Shown piece by piece: positions 43,002 through 51,490 of a DNA stretch of 64,000 nucleotides. The notes beneath the pieces are model-generated. The model had not been told where the DNA came from and ran no database searches. It worked only from the letters and a program-made list of their open reading frames with translations. The position numbers and the translations under genes are program-made. Source of the stretch: Haloplanus rubicundus (GTDB taxonomy: Archaea > Halobacteriota > Halobacteria > Halobacteriales > Haloferacaceae); NCBI RefSeq assembly GCF_003342675.1, contig NZ_CP031148.1, forward strand, positions 1,984,001 through 2,048,000, written 5' to 3'. Positions within the stretch are counted from its first letter, which is position 1. Each line of letters starts with the position of its first letter.

Positions 43002-44099
43002 CTACCGACCCACCGTCACCGGCGCCAGACTCTCGAACCGGAACAGCTCGAAGGGGTGGTACGACTCCTCCTCGCCCCGGTTGAACGGCGGCGCGCGGTG
43101 GAGTTGAGTGACGGTGACGTAGATGTGGCCGTCCGGCCCACAGCAGAAGCCGTCGGGCCACAGGAACTTCTCGTCGTCGCGGGCGATGATCTCGTACTCG
43201 CCGGAGGGTCGCGTCACGCCGATGGCGTTGTTGGTCATGTCGGTGATGTAGACGTTGCCCGCGGTGTCGACTGTGATGCCGTCACACACCTCCTTGTCGC
43301 CGTAGCGCTCGATCCGGTCGTCGAGTTCGGCGTCGGAGAGCGTCTCGTCGAGCAGGTCGGCGGCGCGGATTCGGTAGACGCTCTCGGTCGTGATGCCGCA
43401 GTAGTATACCCACTCGAACGCGGGGTCGATGGTGATGCCGTCGAGACCGGCGCTGATCGGTTCGTACTCGCCCGCGGCGTTCTCCTGGACCACGGGCTCG
43501 CCCTCGATGATCGGAATCACGCCCTCCTCGGGCAGGACGCTCGGGTGGTCCTCGATCACCCGTCGGGTTCGGCCCGTATCGAGGTCGAGGGCCACGAGGG
43601 CTGGCTCGCCCGGATCGCTCGGCTCGTCACTCAGCCCCAGGTCCGCGATGTAGATGGCGTTGCGCACCGCGTCGTACGCGAAATCCTGCATGAAGGAGAG
43701 TTCCGTCGCCGCGTGGGCGGGGACGTGGTCGACGCGGTGGAGGCGGTCGGTCGTCGTATCCCACGAGACGAGTTTGGGGAGGTGACCTTCGGCGGGGTTA
43801 CCGATGTCGAGGATGCGGACCATCCCGTCCGGGTCGGCGCGCAGGCCGATCAACTGGTGGATGCCGACGCCGTCGTCGCCGGGTGGTGTGCTCCACGCCT
43901 CGTTCGGGAAGGGGCGCACCGTCTCGTCGTCGACGTACTCGACGACGCGATAGTCGGGGGCGTCCCCGTAGGGAAACGGGTGGTTGCTGACGAGCAACCG
44001 GCCGTCGGGCGTCATCGCCGGGTTGCCCGCGCGGGTGTCGAAGCGGGCGTAGCGTTCGGGGTCGACTTCGGTGCCGCCGTCGGTGCGGGGTCGTGGCAT
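43002..44099 (-). CDS. Major royal jelly/Yellow-like beta-propeller protein
   Basis: A 365-residue protein resembling the MRJP/Yellow and SMP-30 families. Repeated short motifs of a beta-propeller are visible: RLLVSNHPFPYG, MVRILDIGNP, NAIYIADLGLSD, NVYITDMTNN and HIYVTVTQLH. It begins without a signal peptide, so it is probably cytoplasmic. Family relatives are binding proteins or lactonase-like enzymes; no catalytic set was identified. It is monocistronic between an SDR on the other strand and DUF357. Confidence 0.78.
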   Translation of the reverse strand: MPRPRTDGGTEVDPERYARFDTRAGNPAMTPDGRLLVSNHPFPYGDAPDYRVVEYVDDETVRPFPNEAWSTPPGDDGVGIHQLIGLRADPDGMVRILDIGNPAEGHLPKLVSWDTTTDRLHRVDHVPAHAATELSFMQDFAYDAVRNAIYIADLGLSDEPSDPGEPALVALDLDTGRTRRVIEDHPSVLPEEGVIPIIEGEPVVQENAAGEYEPISAGLDGITIDPAFEWVYYCGITTESVYRIRAADLLDETLSDAELDDRIERYGDKEVCDGITVDTAGNVYITDMTNNAIGVTRPSGEYEIIARDDEKFLWPDGFCCGPDGHIYVTVTQLHRAPPFNRGEEESYHPFELFRFESLAPVTVGR

Positions 44100-44136
44100 A
44101 CCTTCACGTTCGTCGTCGATTCGTATAGTACGTTGC

Positions 44137-44421
44137 CTACGTCGTGAACAGATCCGTGTCCTCGGGGACGGCGAAGAGGCCCATCCGCACACCGGCGTCG
44201 AGCCACCCGTAGCCGTAGGAGAAGGCGGCGAGGGCGTTCACGGGGTCGCCGGTCTCGCGGAAGTGGCGGCCGTCGTCGAGGTAGGATTCGGCCATCTCCC
44301 GACACTCCGCGGCCGCCTCGCCGAGGGGCGTCTCCGCGGGCGGGCGTGACTCCGCCTCGGCGAGGGCGTCCGCGAGCATCCGCTCGTAGCGATCGGTCTT
44401 CTCCTGCAGGTCGGCGGGCAT
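44137..44421 (-). CDS. DUF357 protein
   Basis: A 94-residue helical archaeal protein: LQEKTDRYERMLADALAEA, CREMAESYLDDGRHFRETGDPVNALAAFSYGYGWLDAGVRMGLF, the DUF357 pattern. Such proteins are conserved in archaea with no known function. The ATG at 44421 is chosen because the longer frame has Arg-rich leader composition. It is divergent from trxB. Confidence 0.9.
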   Translation of the reverse strand: MPADLQEKTDRYERMLADALAEAESRPPAETPLGEAAAECREMAESYLDDGRHFRETGDPVNALAAFSYGYGWLDAGVRMGLFAVPEDTDLFTT

Positions 44422-44524
44422 GACCGGCGATGGGTGAGCGCGGGACAAGAAGGTGCGTGCCCGGATTCGCGCGGTCGTGACCCGACAGCGCAAGCTAAAT
44501 GGGTCCCTCCCACCTATCCCGGGT

Positions 44525-45595
44525 ATGAGCGAGAGCGACGGCGCCGACCACCGGCGTCTCATCATCGCCGGGAGCGGGATCGCGGGACTCACGGCCGCCA
44601 TCTACGCCGGCCGGTCGAACAACGACCCGCTGGTGTTCGAGGGCGACGAACCCGGCGGGCAGTTGACGCTGACGACCGACGTGGACAACTACCCCGGCTT
44701 CCCCGAGGGGATCAGCGGGCCGACCCTGGTCAACGACATGAAAGCGCAGGCCCGGAAGTTCGGCGCGGAAATAAAGAACGGCGTCATCGAGAACGTCGAC
44801 GTGAAGGAGTCGTCGGGACCGGGCCACACCTTCCGCGTGACGCTGTCGAGCGGCGCGGAGTACACGTCGGACGCGTTCATCGCCGCTTCGGGCGCCAGCG
44901 CCCGCACCCTGGGTATCCCGGGCGAGGACGAACTCATGGGCTACGGACTGTCGACGTGTGCCACCTGCGACGGCGCCTTCTTCCGCGACGAGAAGATCGT
45001 CGTGATCGGCGGCGGCGACGCCGCCTGCGAGGAGGCCGTCTTCCTCACGAAGTTCGCCTCGACGGTCCACCTCGTCCACCGACGCGAGGAGTTCCGCGCC
45101 GAGGACTACTGGATCGACCGCGTGATGGAGAAGGTCGACGAGGGCGAGATCGAACTCGAACTCAATCGGGAGGTAACCGAACTCCACGGGACGCCGGAGG
45201 AGGGCGTCGACCACGTGACGATGGTCCACCATCCCGAGGGTCACCCGACGGACAAACTCGACGACCCCGACACGGAGGAGTACGACTTCGACGCCGGCGC
45301 CGTCTTCTACGCCATCGGCCACACCCCGAACACGTCGTATCTGGAGGGATTGGACGTGGAGATGGACGACGAGGGCTATCTGGAGACGGCCGGCGGCGAC
45401 GGCGGCGGACAGACGGCGACGGGCGTCCCCGGCCTGTTCGGCGCGGGCGACGTGGTCGACTACCACTACCAGCAGGCCATCACCGCGGGCGGCATGGGCT
45501 GTAAGGCCGCCATCGACGCGGACGGCTACCTCGAAGACCTGGAACGGGAGCGCGCGGCCGCGGAAGAGCCGGCGGCGGCCGAGAGCGACGACTGA
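44525..45595 (+). CDS. trxB: Thioredoxin reductase
   Basis: FAD- and NAD(P)H-dependent reductase of thioredoxin. The 356 residues show the FAD site IIAGSGIAGLTAAIYAGRS, the redox active CATC in STCATCDGAFF, the NAD(P)H motif GGGDAACEEA, and ATGVPGLFGAGDV near the end. It has an extra Asp/Glu-rich C-terminal of about 20 residues. Family annotation as thioredoxin-disulfide reductase is secure; pairing with a specific thioredoxin is not shown here. Confidence 0.95.
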   Translation: MSESDGADHRRLIIAGSGIAGLTAAIYAGRSNNDPLVFEGDEPGGQLTLTTDVDNYPGFPEGISGPTLVNDMKAQARKFGAEIKNGVIENVDVKESSGPGHTFRVTLSSGAEYTSDAFIAASGASARTLGIPGEDELMGYGLSTCATCDGAFFRDEKIVVIGGGDAACEEAVFLTKFASTVHLVHRREEFRAEDYWIDRVMEKVDEGEIELELNREVTELHGTPEEGVDHVTMVHHPEGHPTDKLDDPDTEEYDFDAGAVFYAIGHTPNTSYLEGLDVEMDDEGYLETAGGDGGGQTATGVPGLFGAGDVVDYHYQQAITAGGMGCKAAIDADGYLEDLERERAAAEEPAAAESDD

Positions 45596-45610
45596 CCACG
45601 GTTACGCCGT

Positions 45611-45760
45611 TCAGTCCAGATTCGCGATCGCGTCGTCGATGTCGAAATCCGCCGTGGTTTCGGTCCCCTCCTCGCCCCGTTCGACTTTCTCTTGCTCCTC
45701 GTCGATTTCCACTTCCGGTCCCTCCTCCTCGGTGAACTCCGTGTTGACGCCCCACGGCAT
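45611..45760 (-). CDS. Small acidic 49-residue protein
   Basis: An ATG frame of 49 codons opening MPWGVNTEFTEEEGPEVEI, then EEQEKVERGEEG, and ending DFDIDDAIANLD. Nearly half the residues are Asp or Glu, typical of haloarchaeal small proteins. It sits alone between convergent trxB and the divergent gene at 45903. It is below usual gene-caller length limits; the acidic bias and clean frame make it likely real. The function is unknown. Confidence 0.55.
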   Translation of the reverse strand: MPWGVNTEFTEEEGPEVEIDEEQEKVERGEEGTETTADFDIDDAIANLD

Positions 45761-45902
45761 GTTATCGTGTCCTCCGGGATGCGCTCGCGTTCGCAGTTCG
45801 GTGATTCATCGGTGCGTACCCTACCGGACGAACCGTGATATCGGTTGGGTTCCCGACGCCCGTTTCCCACACGTCCTTATACCGGGCGTTCCCAGTAGCC
45901 GT

Positions 45903-46187
45903 ATGGTCGACACCGAGACGTACACCATCGAAGGTCCCGACGGCGACAGCGACGAACTCGAACTCCCGGTCGGACTCGTCGACGCCCTCGCCGAACAGGG
46001 TGAGGACCCGACGACGGTCGTCGCCGAGATTACGCTGCTCTCTTTCGTCCAGCGGTCCCACGCCATCGTCCACCACGCCGAGGGCGAGGTGCCGGGCGAT
46101 CTGGAGGCGATCAACGAGAAAGCCGAGGACCTGTTCGAGGAGCGCTTCGGGATGACGTTCGGCGAGGCGACGGGTCACAGCCACTAG
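45903..46187 (+). CDS. Small acidic protein of unknown function
   Basis: A 94-residue acidic protein: MVDTETYTIEGPDGDSDELELPVGLVDALAEQGEDPTTVVAEI, then SFVQRSHAIVHHAEGEVPGDLEAINEKAEDLFEERFG and a His-containing end. It resembles small haloarchaeal conserved proteins without assigned function. Its stop shares a CTAG with the convergent ZIP transporter gene. Confidence 0.78.
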   Translation: MVDTETYTIEGPDGDSDELELPVGLVDALAEQGEDPTTVVAEITLLSFVQRSHAIVHHAEGEVPGDLEAINEKAEDLFEERFGMTFGEATGHSH

Positions 46188-46996
46188 ACGAACAGGAGCG
46201 GGAGCATCGCGAGGACGCCGACGGTGACGCCGGCGACGAGTTCGCGCTTGCCGCCGCCCGGCAGTCCCGCGCCGATGTCGAGGGCCTCGGGGATGAACTC
46301 CGTGACGACGAGATAGATCATCGCGCCGGCCGCGAAGCCGAAGCCGACGGGGAGGAACTCGCGGGCGACGCGGACGAACAGGAACGCGATCACGGCACCC
46401 ACCGGCTGGGGCAGGCTGGAGAAGACGGCCCACCACACCATCTTCCACTCCGAGACGCCGAGCGTCCGGAGGGGAATGGAGATGGCCACGCCCTCCGGTA
46501 CGTTGTGGATGGAGATGGCGACGGTCATGAAGACGGCGAGCAGGGGGACGACGAAGCCGAACAGGCCGAGCGTCGCCCCGGCCGCTGCCTGCAGTCCCAG
46601 GTCGGCGAAGGAGACGCCGACGGCGACGCCCTCGGGGAAGCTGTGGACGGTCAGTACGCCGAGGATGAGCAGGAGTTTCCGGAAGTCCGCCTCCTCGTAG
46701 CGCTTCGGGCTCATCTCGTACCCCTCGATCACCTCGTGAGCGACGACGACGAGGACCACCCCCGCGACGAGACCGGGGACGATTTCCAGCGGCGAGTCGG
46801 CCGCGGAGAGCCCTTCGAAGACGAGTCCGAACACGGACGCCGACACCATGATCCCCGAGGCGAGGCCCCACAGCGCCACGTTCCAGCGGTCGCTCACGTC
46901 GTCGACGAGGAAGAACGGAATCGCACCCAGCCCGGTCGCCAACGCGGTCACCAGTCCGGCGAGGAAGACGAAGACGACGTTTTCGAGCAGCGCCAT
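46184..46996 (-). CDS. ZIP family metal transporter
   Basis: A 270-residue transporter with eight predicted helices. The metal path is marked by HSFPEGVAVGVSF (HSxxEG in helix 4) and HNVPEGVAIS (HNxPEG in helix 5). The family imports zinc, iron or other divalent ions toward the cytoplasm. The AT-rich promoter GTTAAGTATTATCATATT lies just ahead on the minus strand; a metal-dependent repressor site there is possible but not identified. Confidence 0.92.
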   Translation of the reverse strand: MALLENVVFVFLAGLVTALATGLGAIPFFLVDDVSDRWNVALWGLASGIMVSASVFGLVFEGLSAADSPLEIVPGLVAGVVLVVVAHEVIEGYEMSPKRYEEADFRKLLLILGVLTVHSFPEGVAVGVSFADLGLQAAAGATLGLFGFVVPLLAVFMTVAISIHNVPEGVAISIPLRTLGVSEWKMVWWAVFSSLPQPVGAVIAFLFVRVAREFLPVGFGFAAGAMIYLVVTEFIPEALDIGAGLPGGGKRELVAGVTVGVLAMLPLLFV

Positions 46997-47083
46997 CGGC
47001 CGATTCGACGACGGCGACGCGGTTAAGTATTATCATATTCTCGATACATTTGGTCGGCCTAAACCGGCGGGAACCGCCCGTCC

Positions 47084-47092
47084 GTTTTATGC
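47084..47092 (+). promoter_or_regulatory. TATA box of the acd operon
   Basis: GTTTTATGC is centred about 29 bases before the ATG at 47117. The 120-base gap to the divergent ZIP gene is AT-rich on the left, with both promoters. Confidence 0.5.
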
Positions 47093-47116
47093 GGTGACCG
47101 GTGGTAGCCGGACTCG

Positions 47117-49207
47117 ATGGGTACACTCTCCGCGCTGTTCGCTCCCGAACGGGTCGCCGTCGTCGGGGCGACGGAGCGTCCGGGATCGGTCGGCCGCGCC
47201 CTCGTCGAGAACCTGCAAGCGGGCTTCGAGGGCGACGTCGTCCCCGTCAACCCGAACTACGAGACGGTGTGTGGACTCCCCTGCGTCGACGGCGTCGGCG
47301 AGGCGGGCGCCGACCTGGCGGTGGTCGCCGTTCCGGTTTCGGCTGCCGTCGACGTGGTGCGCGAGGCGGCCGAGGCGGGCATCGAGAACGTCGTCGTCGT
47401 CACCGCGGGGTTCGGCGAGACGGGCGGCGAGGGCGCCGCGCGCGAGCGCGAACTCGAAGCCGTCGCCGAAGAGTACGACCTGAACCTCGTCGGCCCGAAC
47501 TGCCTCGGGATCATCGGCACGGCCGTCGGTCTGAACGCCACGTTCGCCCCCCGGTCGGCACCGTCCGGGTCCATCTCCTTTCTGAGCCAGTCGGGCGCGT
47601 TCGTCACCGCCGTCCTCGACTGGGCGGCCGACCACGGCGTCGGCTTCGAGAACGTCGTGTCGCTGGGCAACAAGGCCGTCCTCGACGAATCCGATTTCGT
47701 GGCGTCGTGGGGCGACGACGAGAGGACGGACGTGATCGTCGGCTACCTGGAGAGCATCGAGGACGGCCGCCGGTTCGTCGACGTGGCCCGCGAGGTGACC
47801 CGCGAGACGCCCGTCGTCGTCGTGAAGTCGGGGCGGACCGAGGCGGGCGCACAGGCGGCGTCCTCCCACACCGGGGCGATGGCGGGCCGTGACCGCGCCT
47901 ACGCGGCCGGCCTCCGCGAGGCGGGGGTCATCCGCGCCGACACGGTGCAGGACCTCTTCGACGCCGCGCGCGTCCTCGCCGGCCAGCCGATTCCCGACAC
48001 CGACGGCGTAGCCGTCGTCACCAACGCCGGCGGGCCGGGCGTGATGGCCACCGACGCCGTCGGGGACGGCCCCCTCTCGCTCGCCGACTTCGGGTCGGCG
48101 ACCGTCGACCGCCTCCGTGACCGCCTGCCCGGGGGAGCGAACGTCTACAACCCCGTCGACGTCATCGGCGACGCCGACAACGACCGCCTCCGCGACGCCG
48201 TCGACGTCGTGCTCGCCGACGACGCCGTCGGCGCGGCCGTCGTGCTCGCCGCGCCCACGGCGACTATCGACTTTACACAGTTGGCCGCCGACGTGGCCGA
48301 CCTGCAGTCCCGACACGACCTCCCCGTCACGACGTGTCTGATGGGCGGCGAGCGTGCCCGCGAAGCCGACGACGTCCTCGAAGACGCCGGCATCCCCAAC
48401 TACTTCGACCCGGCGCGGGCCGTCGGAAGCCTCGCGACGCTCGAACGCTACCGGGAGGTTCGGGACCGCGAGCGCCCGGAGCCGACGACCTACGACGTGG
48501 ACCACGAGGCGGCCACGACGGTTCTCGACCGGGCGCGCGACCGCGGCGCGACGCGTCTCGGCGTCGAGGCTACCCCGCTGCTCGACGCCTACGGGATTCC
48601 GACGCCGGCCGGCGAGGTGGTCGACTCGCCGACCGACGCCCTCGAGGCGGCGGAACGGATCGGCGACCCGGTCGTCATGAAAATCGTCAGCCCCGACATC
48701 CTGCACAAGTCCGACATCGGCGGCGTGAAAGTCGGCGTCGCCCACGAGGACGTCTACGACGCCTACGAGGACCTGATCGCCCGGGCGCGGAACTACCAGC
48801 CCGACGCGACGATTCTCGGCGTGCAAGTGCAAGAGCAGGTCGATACGGAGTCGGGCGTCGAGACCATCGTCGGCACGAACCGCGACCCGCAGTTCGGTCC
48901 CCTCGTCCTCTTCGGCCTCGGCGGCGTGTTCGTCGAGGTGATGGAAGACACCGCCGTCCGCCTCGCGCCCGTCGCGGAGACGGAGGCGCTGGCGATGACC
49001 GAAGAGATCAGGGCGTCGCCGCTGCTGTCCGGGGCACGCGGCCGCGACCCCGTGGATCGCGAGGCGGTCGCCGAGACGGTCGGCCGCCTCTCGCAACTCG
49101 TCACGGACTTCCCCGAAATCCTCGAACTCGACGTGAACCCCCTGATCGTCCGGCCTGACGGCGTCGAGGCCGTCGACCTCCGACTCACCATCGAACCCGA
49201 ACCATGA
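47117..49207 (+). CDS. acd: ADP-forming acyl-CoA synthetase, fused alpha-beta
   Basis: Reversibly converts acetyl-CoA or another acyl-CoA, ADP and phosphate to the acid, CoA and ATP. The 696-residue single-chain form joins the CoA-binding alpha part (VAVVGATERPGSVGRALVENL, VGPNCLGI), the ligase part with SSHTGAMAG (phosphohistidine His251), and the C-terminal ATP-grasp beta part (MKIVSPDILHKSDIGGV, GLGGVFVEVMED). Acetate formation during overflow is typical in haloarchaea; exact acid preference is not fixed. The stop overlaps the next gene by four bases. Confidence 0.95.
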   Translation: MGTLSALFAPERVAVVGATERPGSVGRALVENLQAGFEGDVVPVNPNYETVCGLPCVDGVGEAGADLAVVAVPVSAAVDVVREAAEAGIENVVVVTAGFGETGGEGAARERELEAVAEEYDLNLVGPNCLGIIGTAVGLNATFAPRSAPSGSISFLSQSGAFVTAVLDWAADHGVGFENVVSLGNKAVLDESDFVASWGDDERTDVIVGYLESIEDGRRFVDVAREVTRETPVVVVKSGRTEAGAQAASSHTGAMAGRDRAYAAGLREAGVIRADTVQDLFDAARVLAGQPIPDTDGVAVVTNAGGPGVMATDAVGDGPLSLADFGSATVDRLRDRLPGGANVYNPVDVIGDADNDRLRDAVDVVLADDAVGAAVVLAAPTATIDFTQLAADVADLQSRHDLPVTTCLMGGERAREADDVLEDAGIPNYFDPARAVGSLATLERYREVRDRERPEPTTYDVDHEAATTVLDRARDRGATRLGVEATPLLDAYGIPTPAGEVVDSPTDALEAAERIGDPVVMKIVSPDILHKSDIGGVKVGVAHEDVYDAYEDLIARARNYQPDATILGVQVQEQVDTESGVETIVGTNRDPQFGPLVLFGLGGVFVEVMEDTAVRLAPVAETEALAMTEEIRASPLLSGARGRDPVDREAVAETVGRLSQLVTDFPEILELDVNPLIVRPDGVEAVDLRLTIEPEP

Positions 49208-50298
49208 CCACCCTACTCGTCACCGCGACCGGAGAGAGCACAGGCAAGACGGCCGTCGCCGTCGCGCTGGGCCGTCTCGCGAAGGCCCGGGGCCGGAGCG
49301 TCGGCTACATGAAACCGAAGGGGACGCGCCTCCAGAGCCACGTCGGCAAGACGCTGGATCGCGATCCGATGCTCGCGCGCGAACTCCTCGACACCGACGA
49401 CGAGATGCACGAGATGGAGCCCATCGTCTACTCGCCGACGTTCGTCCGCTCGGCGATGGACGGGCGCGAGAACCCCGCCGACCTCCGCGAACGCGTGCGC
49501 GAGGGGTTCGACGCCGTGAGCGAGGGCCGCGACTTCGTCGTCGTCGAGGGCGGCGGCCGCCTCACCACCGGCGGCGTCGTCGACCTCACCGACGCGGAGG
49601 TGGCGGAGCTGCTCGACGCCGAGGTGGTCCTGCTCGCCGACTACGGATCGCCGCCGGACATCGACGACACGCTGGCGGCCGCCCGCCGACTCGGCGACCG
49701 CCTCGTCGGCGTCGTCTTCAACCGCGTGGCCGACGCCGCCTACGACGAGGTCGAGAGCGTCGTCGCGCCGTTTCTGGAGGGCAAGGGCATCCCCGTCGTG
49801 GGCGTCCTGCCCCGCGACCCCGACCTCGCGGGCGTCACCGTCGCCGAACTCGCCGACGAACTCGGCGTCGAAACGCTGACCGACGCCCCGACCGACGGTG
49901 TCGTCGAACGGTTTCTCGTCGGCGCGATGAGCGGCGAGGAGGCCCTGCGCTTCTTCCGGCGGACGAAGGCGGCCGCCGTCATCACCGGCGGCGACCGGAC
50001 CGACATCCACACCGCCGCGCTCGAAGCCCCGGGGATCACCTGCCTCGTCGTCACCGGTGGGCGCCGCCCGCCGGGAACCGTCCTCGGCAAGGCGGCCGAG
50101 AAGGGCCTGCCAGTCTTGCTGTCCTCGGCCGATACCCTCTCGACGCTCGAACGCGCCGAGGAGGTGATCCGGAGCGGGCGGACGCGGGACGAGCGCACCG
50201 TCGACGTGATGGAGTCGTTACTGACGGAACACGCCGACGTGGACGCGTTGCTCGGGGGTGACGCCGGTTCCAGTTCCGGCGCCGGTGACGACGCCTAG
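49204..50298 (+). CDS. Phosphotransacetylase-family P-loop/DRTGG protein
   Basis: A 364-residue protein with a dethiobiotin synthase-like P-loop TATGESTGKTAVAVALG (residues 7-23), GYMKPKG, VVVEGGGRL, and a DRTGG domain around FFRRTKAAAVITGGDRTDIHTAALEAPG. It corresponds to the N-terminal regulatory part of Pta without the catalytic PTA_PTB domain. Overlap of ATGA with the acd gene argues for coupled expression and a sensing role in acetate/CoA metabolism; no activity is known. Confidence 0.87.
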   Translation: MTTLLVTATGESTGKTAVAVALGRLAKARGRSVGYMKPKGTRLQSHVGKTLDRDPMLARELLDTDDEMHEMEPIVYSPTFVRSAMDGRENPADLRERVREGFDAVSEGRDFVVVEGGGRLTTGGVVDLTDAEVAELLDAEVVLLADYGSPPDIDDTLAAARRLGDRLVGVVFNRVADAAYDEVESVVAPFLEGKGIPVVGVLPRDPDLAGVTVAELADELGVETLTDAPTDGVVERFLVGAMSGEEALRFFRRTKAAAVITGGDRTDIHTAALEAPGITCLVVTGGRRPPGTVLGKAAEKGLPVLLSSADTLSTLERAEEVIRSGRTRDERTVDVMESLLTEHADVDALLGGDAGSSSGAGDDA

Positions 50299-51395
50299 AC
50301 CCGCCACCGCCGGTCGGTGTGGTTCAGCCGCTCGGCGCCGTCGTCGGCAGTCACGACCACCAGATCCTCGATCCGAACTCCGAAGCGGTCGGGAAGGTAG
50401 ACGCCGGGTTCGACGCTGAAGACCGTCCCCGGTTCCAGTTTCGTCTCATTCCCGGCGACGATGTCGGGTGCCTCGTGCACGTCGAGACCGACGCCGTGAC
50501 CCGTTCGATGGACGAACTCGTCGCCGTAGCCGGCGTCCTCGATCACCTCGCGGGCGGCGCGGTCCACCGCCCCCGCCGACACCCCGGGTTCGACGGCCGC
50601 GACGGCCCGCGACTGCGCCTCGCGGACGACGTCGTGGACGCGCCGGAACTCCTCGCTCGGCTCGCCGTCGAAGACGACGGTGCGGGTCTGGTCGCTCGGG
50701 TAGGCGTCCACCCGCGTCCCGAAGTCGAGGACGACGGGGTCGCCGGCGCCGATCACCCGGTCGCCGCTCGCGTGGTGGGGGTCGGCGCCGTTCGGTCCCG
50801 CGGCGACGATGGTCTCGAAGGCGACGCCCGTCCCGCCGTGGGCTTCTAGGCGCTCCTCGACGTAGTCGGCGAGTTCGGCCTCCGTCATCCCGACGGCGTC
50901 GGCGCCGAGGGCGCGTACGTCCCGCATCGTCGCGTCGGCGGCGTTCCCCGCCGCCCGGAGCGCGTCGAGTTCTCGGCCATCCTTCACCCGTCGTAGCGGC
51001 GAGAGCACCTCGCTCGCGAGGCCCACGTCGGCGTCGGGCAGTCGCTCGCGGACGCCGAGTGCGTACTGCGTCCACATCCGATCCGCGAGGAGGAGCCGCG
51101 ACGGGGCGAGCGCGTCGAGCAACGGATCGAGGACGGGCCACGGCCCCTCGTCGTCGTCCCACGTCCGCACGTCGTCGACCCACGCCTCCCGAACCGATGC
51201 GGCTTCGAGCGTCGGGACGACGAGCGTCGGGTCTCCGTCGGCGGGCACGACGAGCAGTTGGAGGCGGTCGCTCTGCTCGGCGTCCACACCGGTCAGATAG
51301 TACCAGTCCCGACCGGGCGTGAGCGCGAGGGCGTCGGCGCCGACGGCGTCGAGGCGGGACTGAACGCGTCGCGTCCGGCGTTCGAAGGCGGTCAT
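50295..51395 (-). CDS. M24 family metallopeptidase (Xaa-Pro aminopeptidase-like)
   Basis: A 366-residue peptidase. An N-terminal creatinase-like domain (about 1-135) is followed by the pita-bread domain with metal ligands in VVLDFGTRVDAYPSDQTRT, HRTGHGVGLDVHE, SVEPGVYL and GVRIEDL. Probably cleaves Xaa-Pro peptides; PepQ-type dipeptidase is an alternative. The ATG at 51395 is the better start; an extension of 25 residues upstream is composition-poor. Its stop shares CTAG with the phosphotransacetylase-like gene. Confidence 0.9.
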   Translation of the reverse strand: MTAFERRTRRVQSRLDAVGADALALTPGRDWYYLTGVDAEQSDRLQLLVVPADGDPTLVVPTLEAASVREAWVDDVRTWDDDEGPWPVLDPLLDALAPSRLLLADRMWTQYALGVRERLPDADVGLASEVLSPLRRVKDGRELDALRAAGNAADATMRDVRALGADAVGMTEAELADYVEERLEAHGGTGVAFETIVAAGPNGADPHHASGDRVIGAGDPVVLDFGTRVDAYPSDQTRTVVFDGEPSEEFRRVHDVVREAQSRAVAAVEPGVSAGAVDRAAREVIEDAGYGDEFVHRTGHGVGLDVHEAPDIVAGNETKLEPGTVFSVEPGVYLPDRFGVRIEDLVVVTADDGAERLNHTDRRWRV

Positions 51396-51490
51396 GTCGG
51401 GCCGTTCGGCCGCGGGCGTAAAGAGCGTCGCGTCCGCGAATCCGAGACGAACCCTACACGCTTTTGTCATTTCGGCGTGCGAGGATAAGT

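Noticed and set aside
46476..47026. Frames opposite the ZIP transporter
   Set aside because: Composition of antisense frames; the ZIP metal motifs settle the coding strand.
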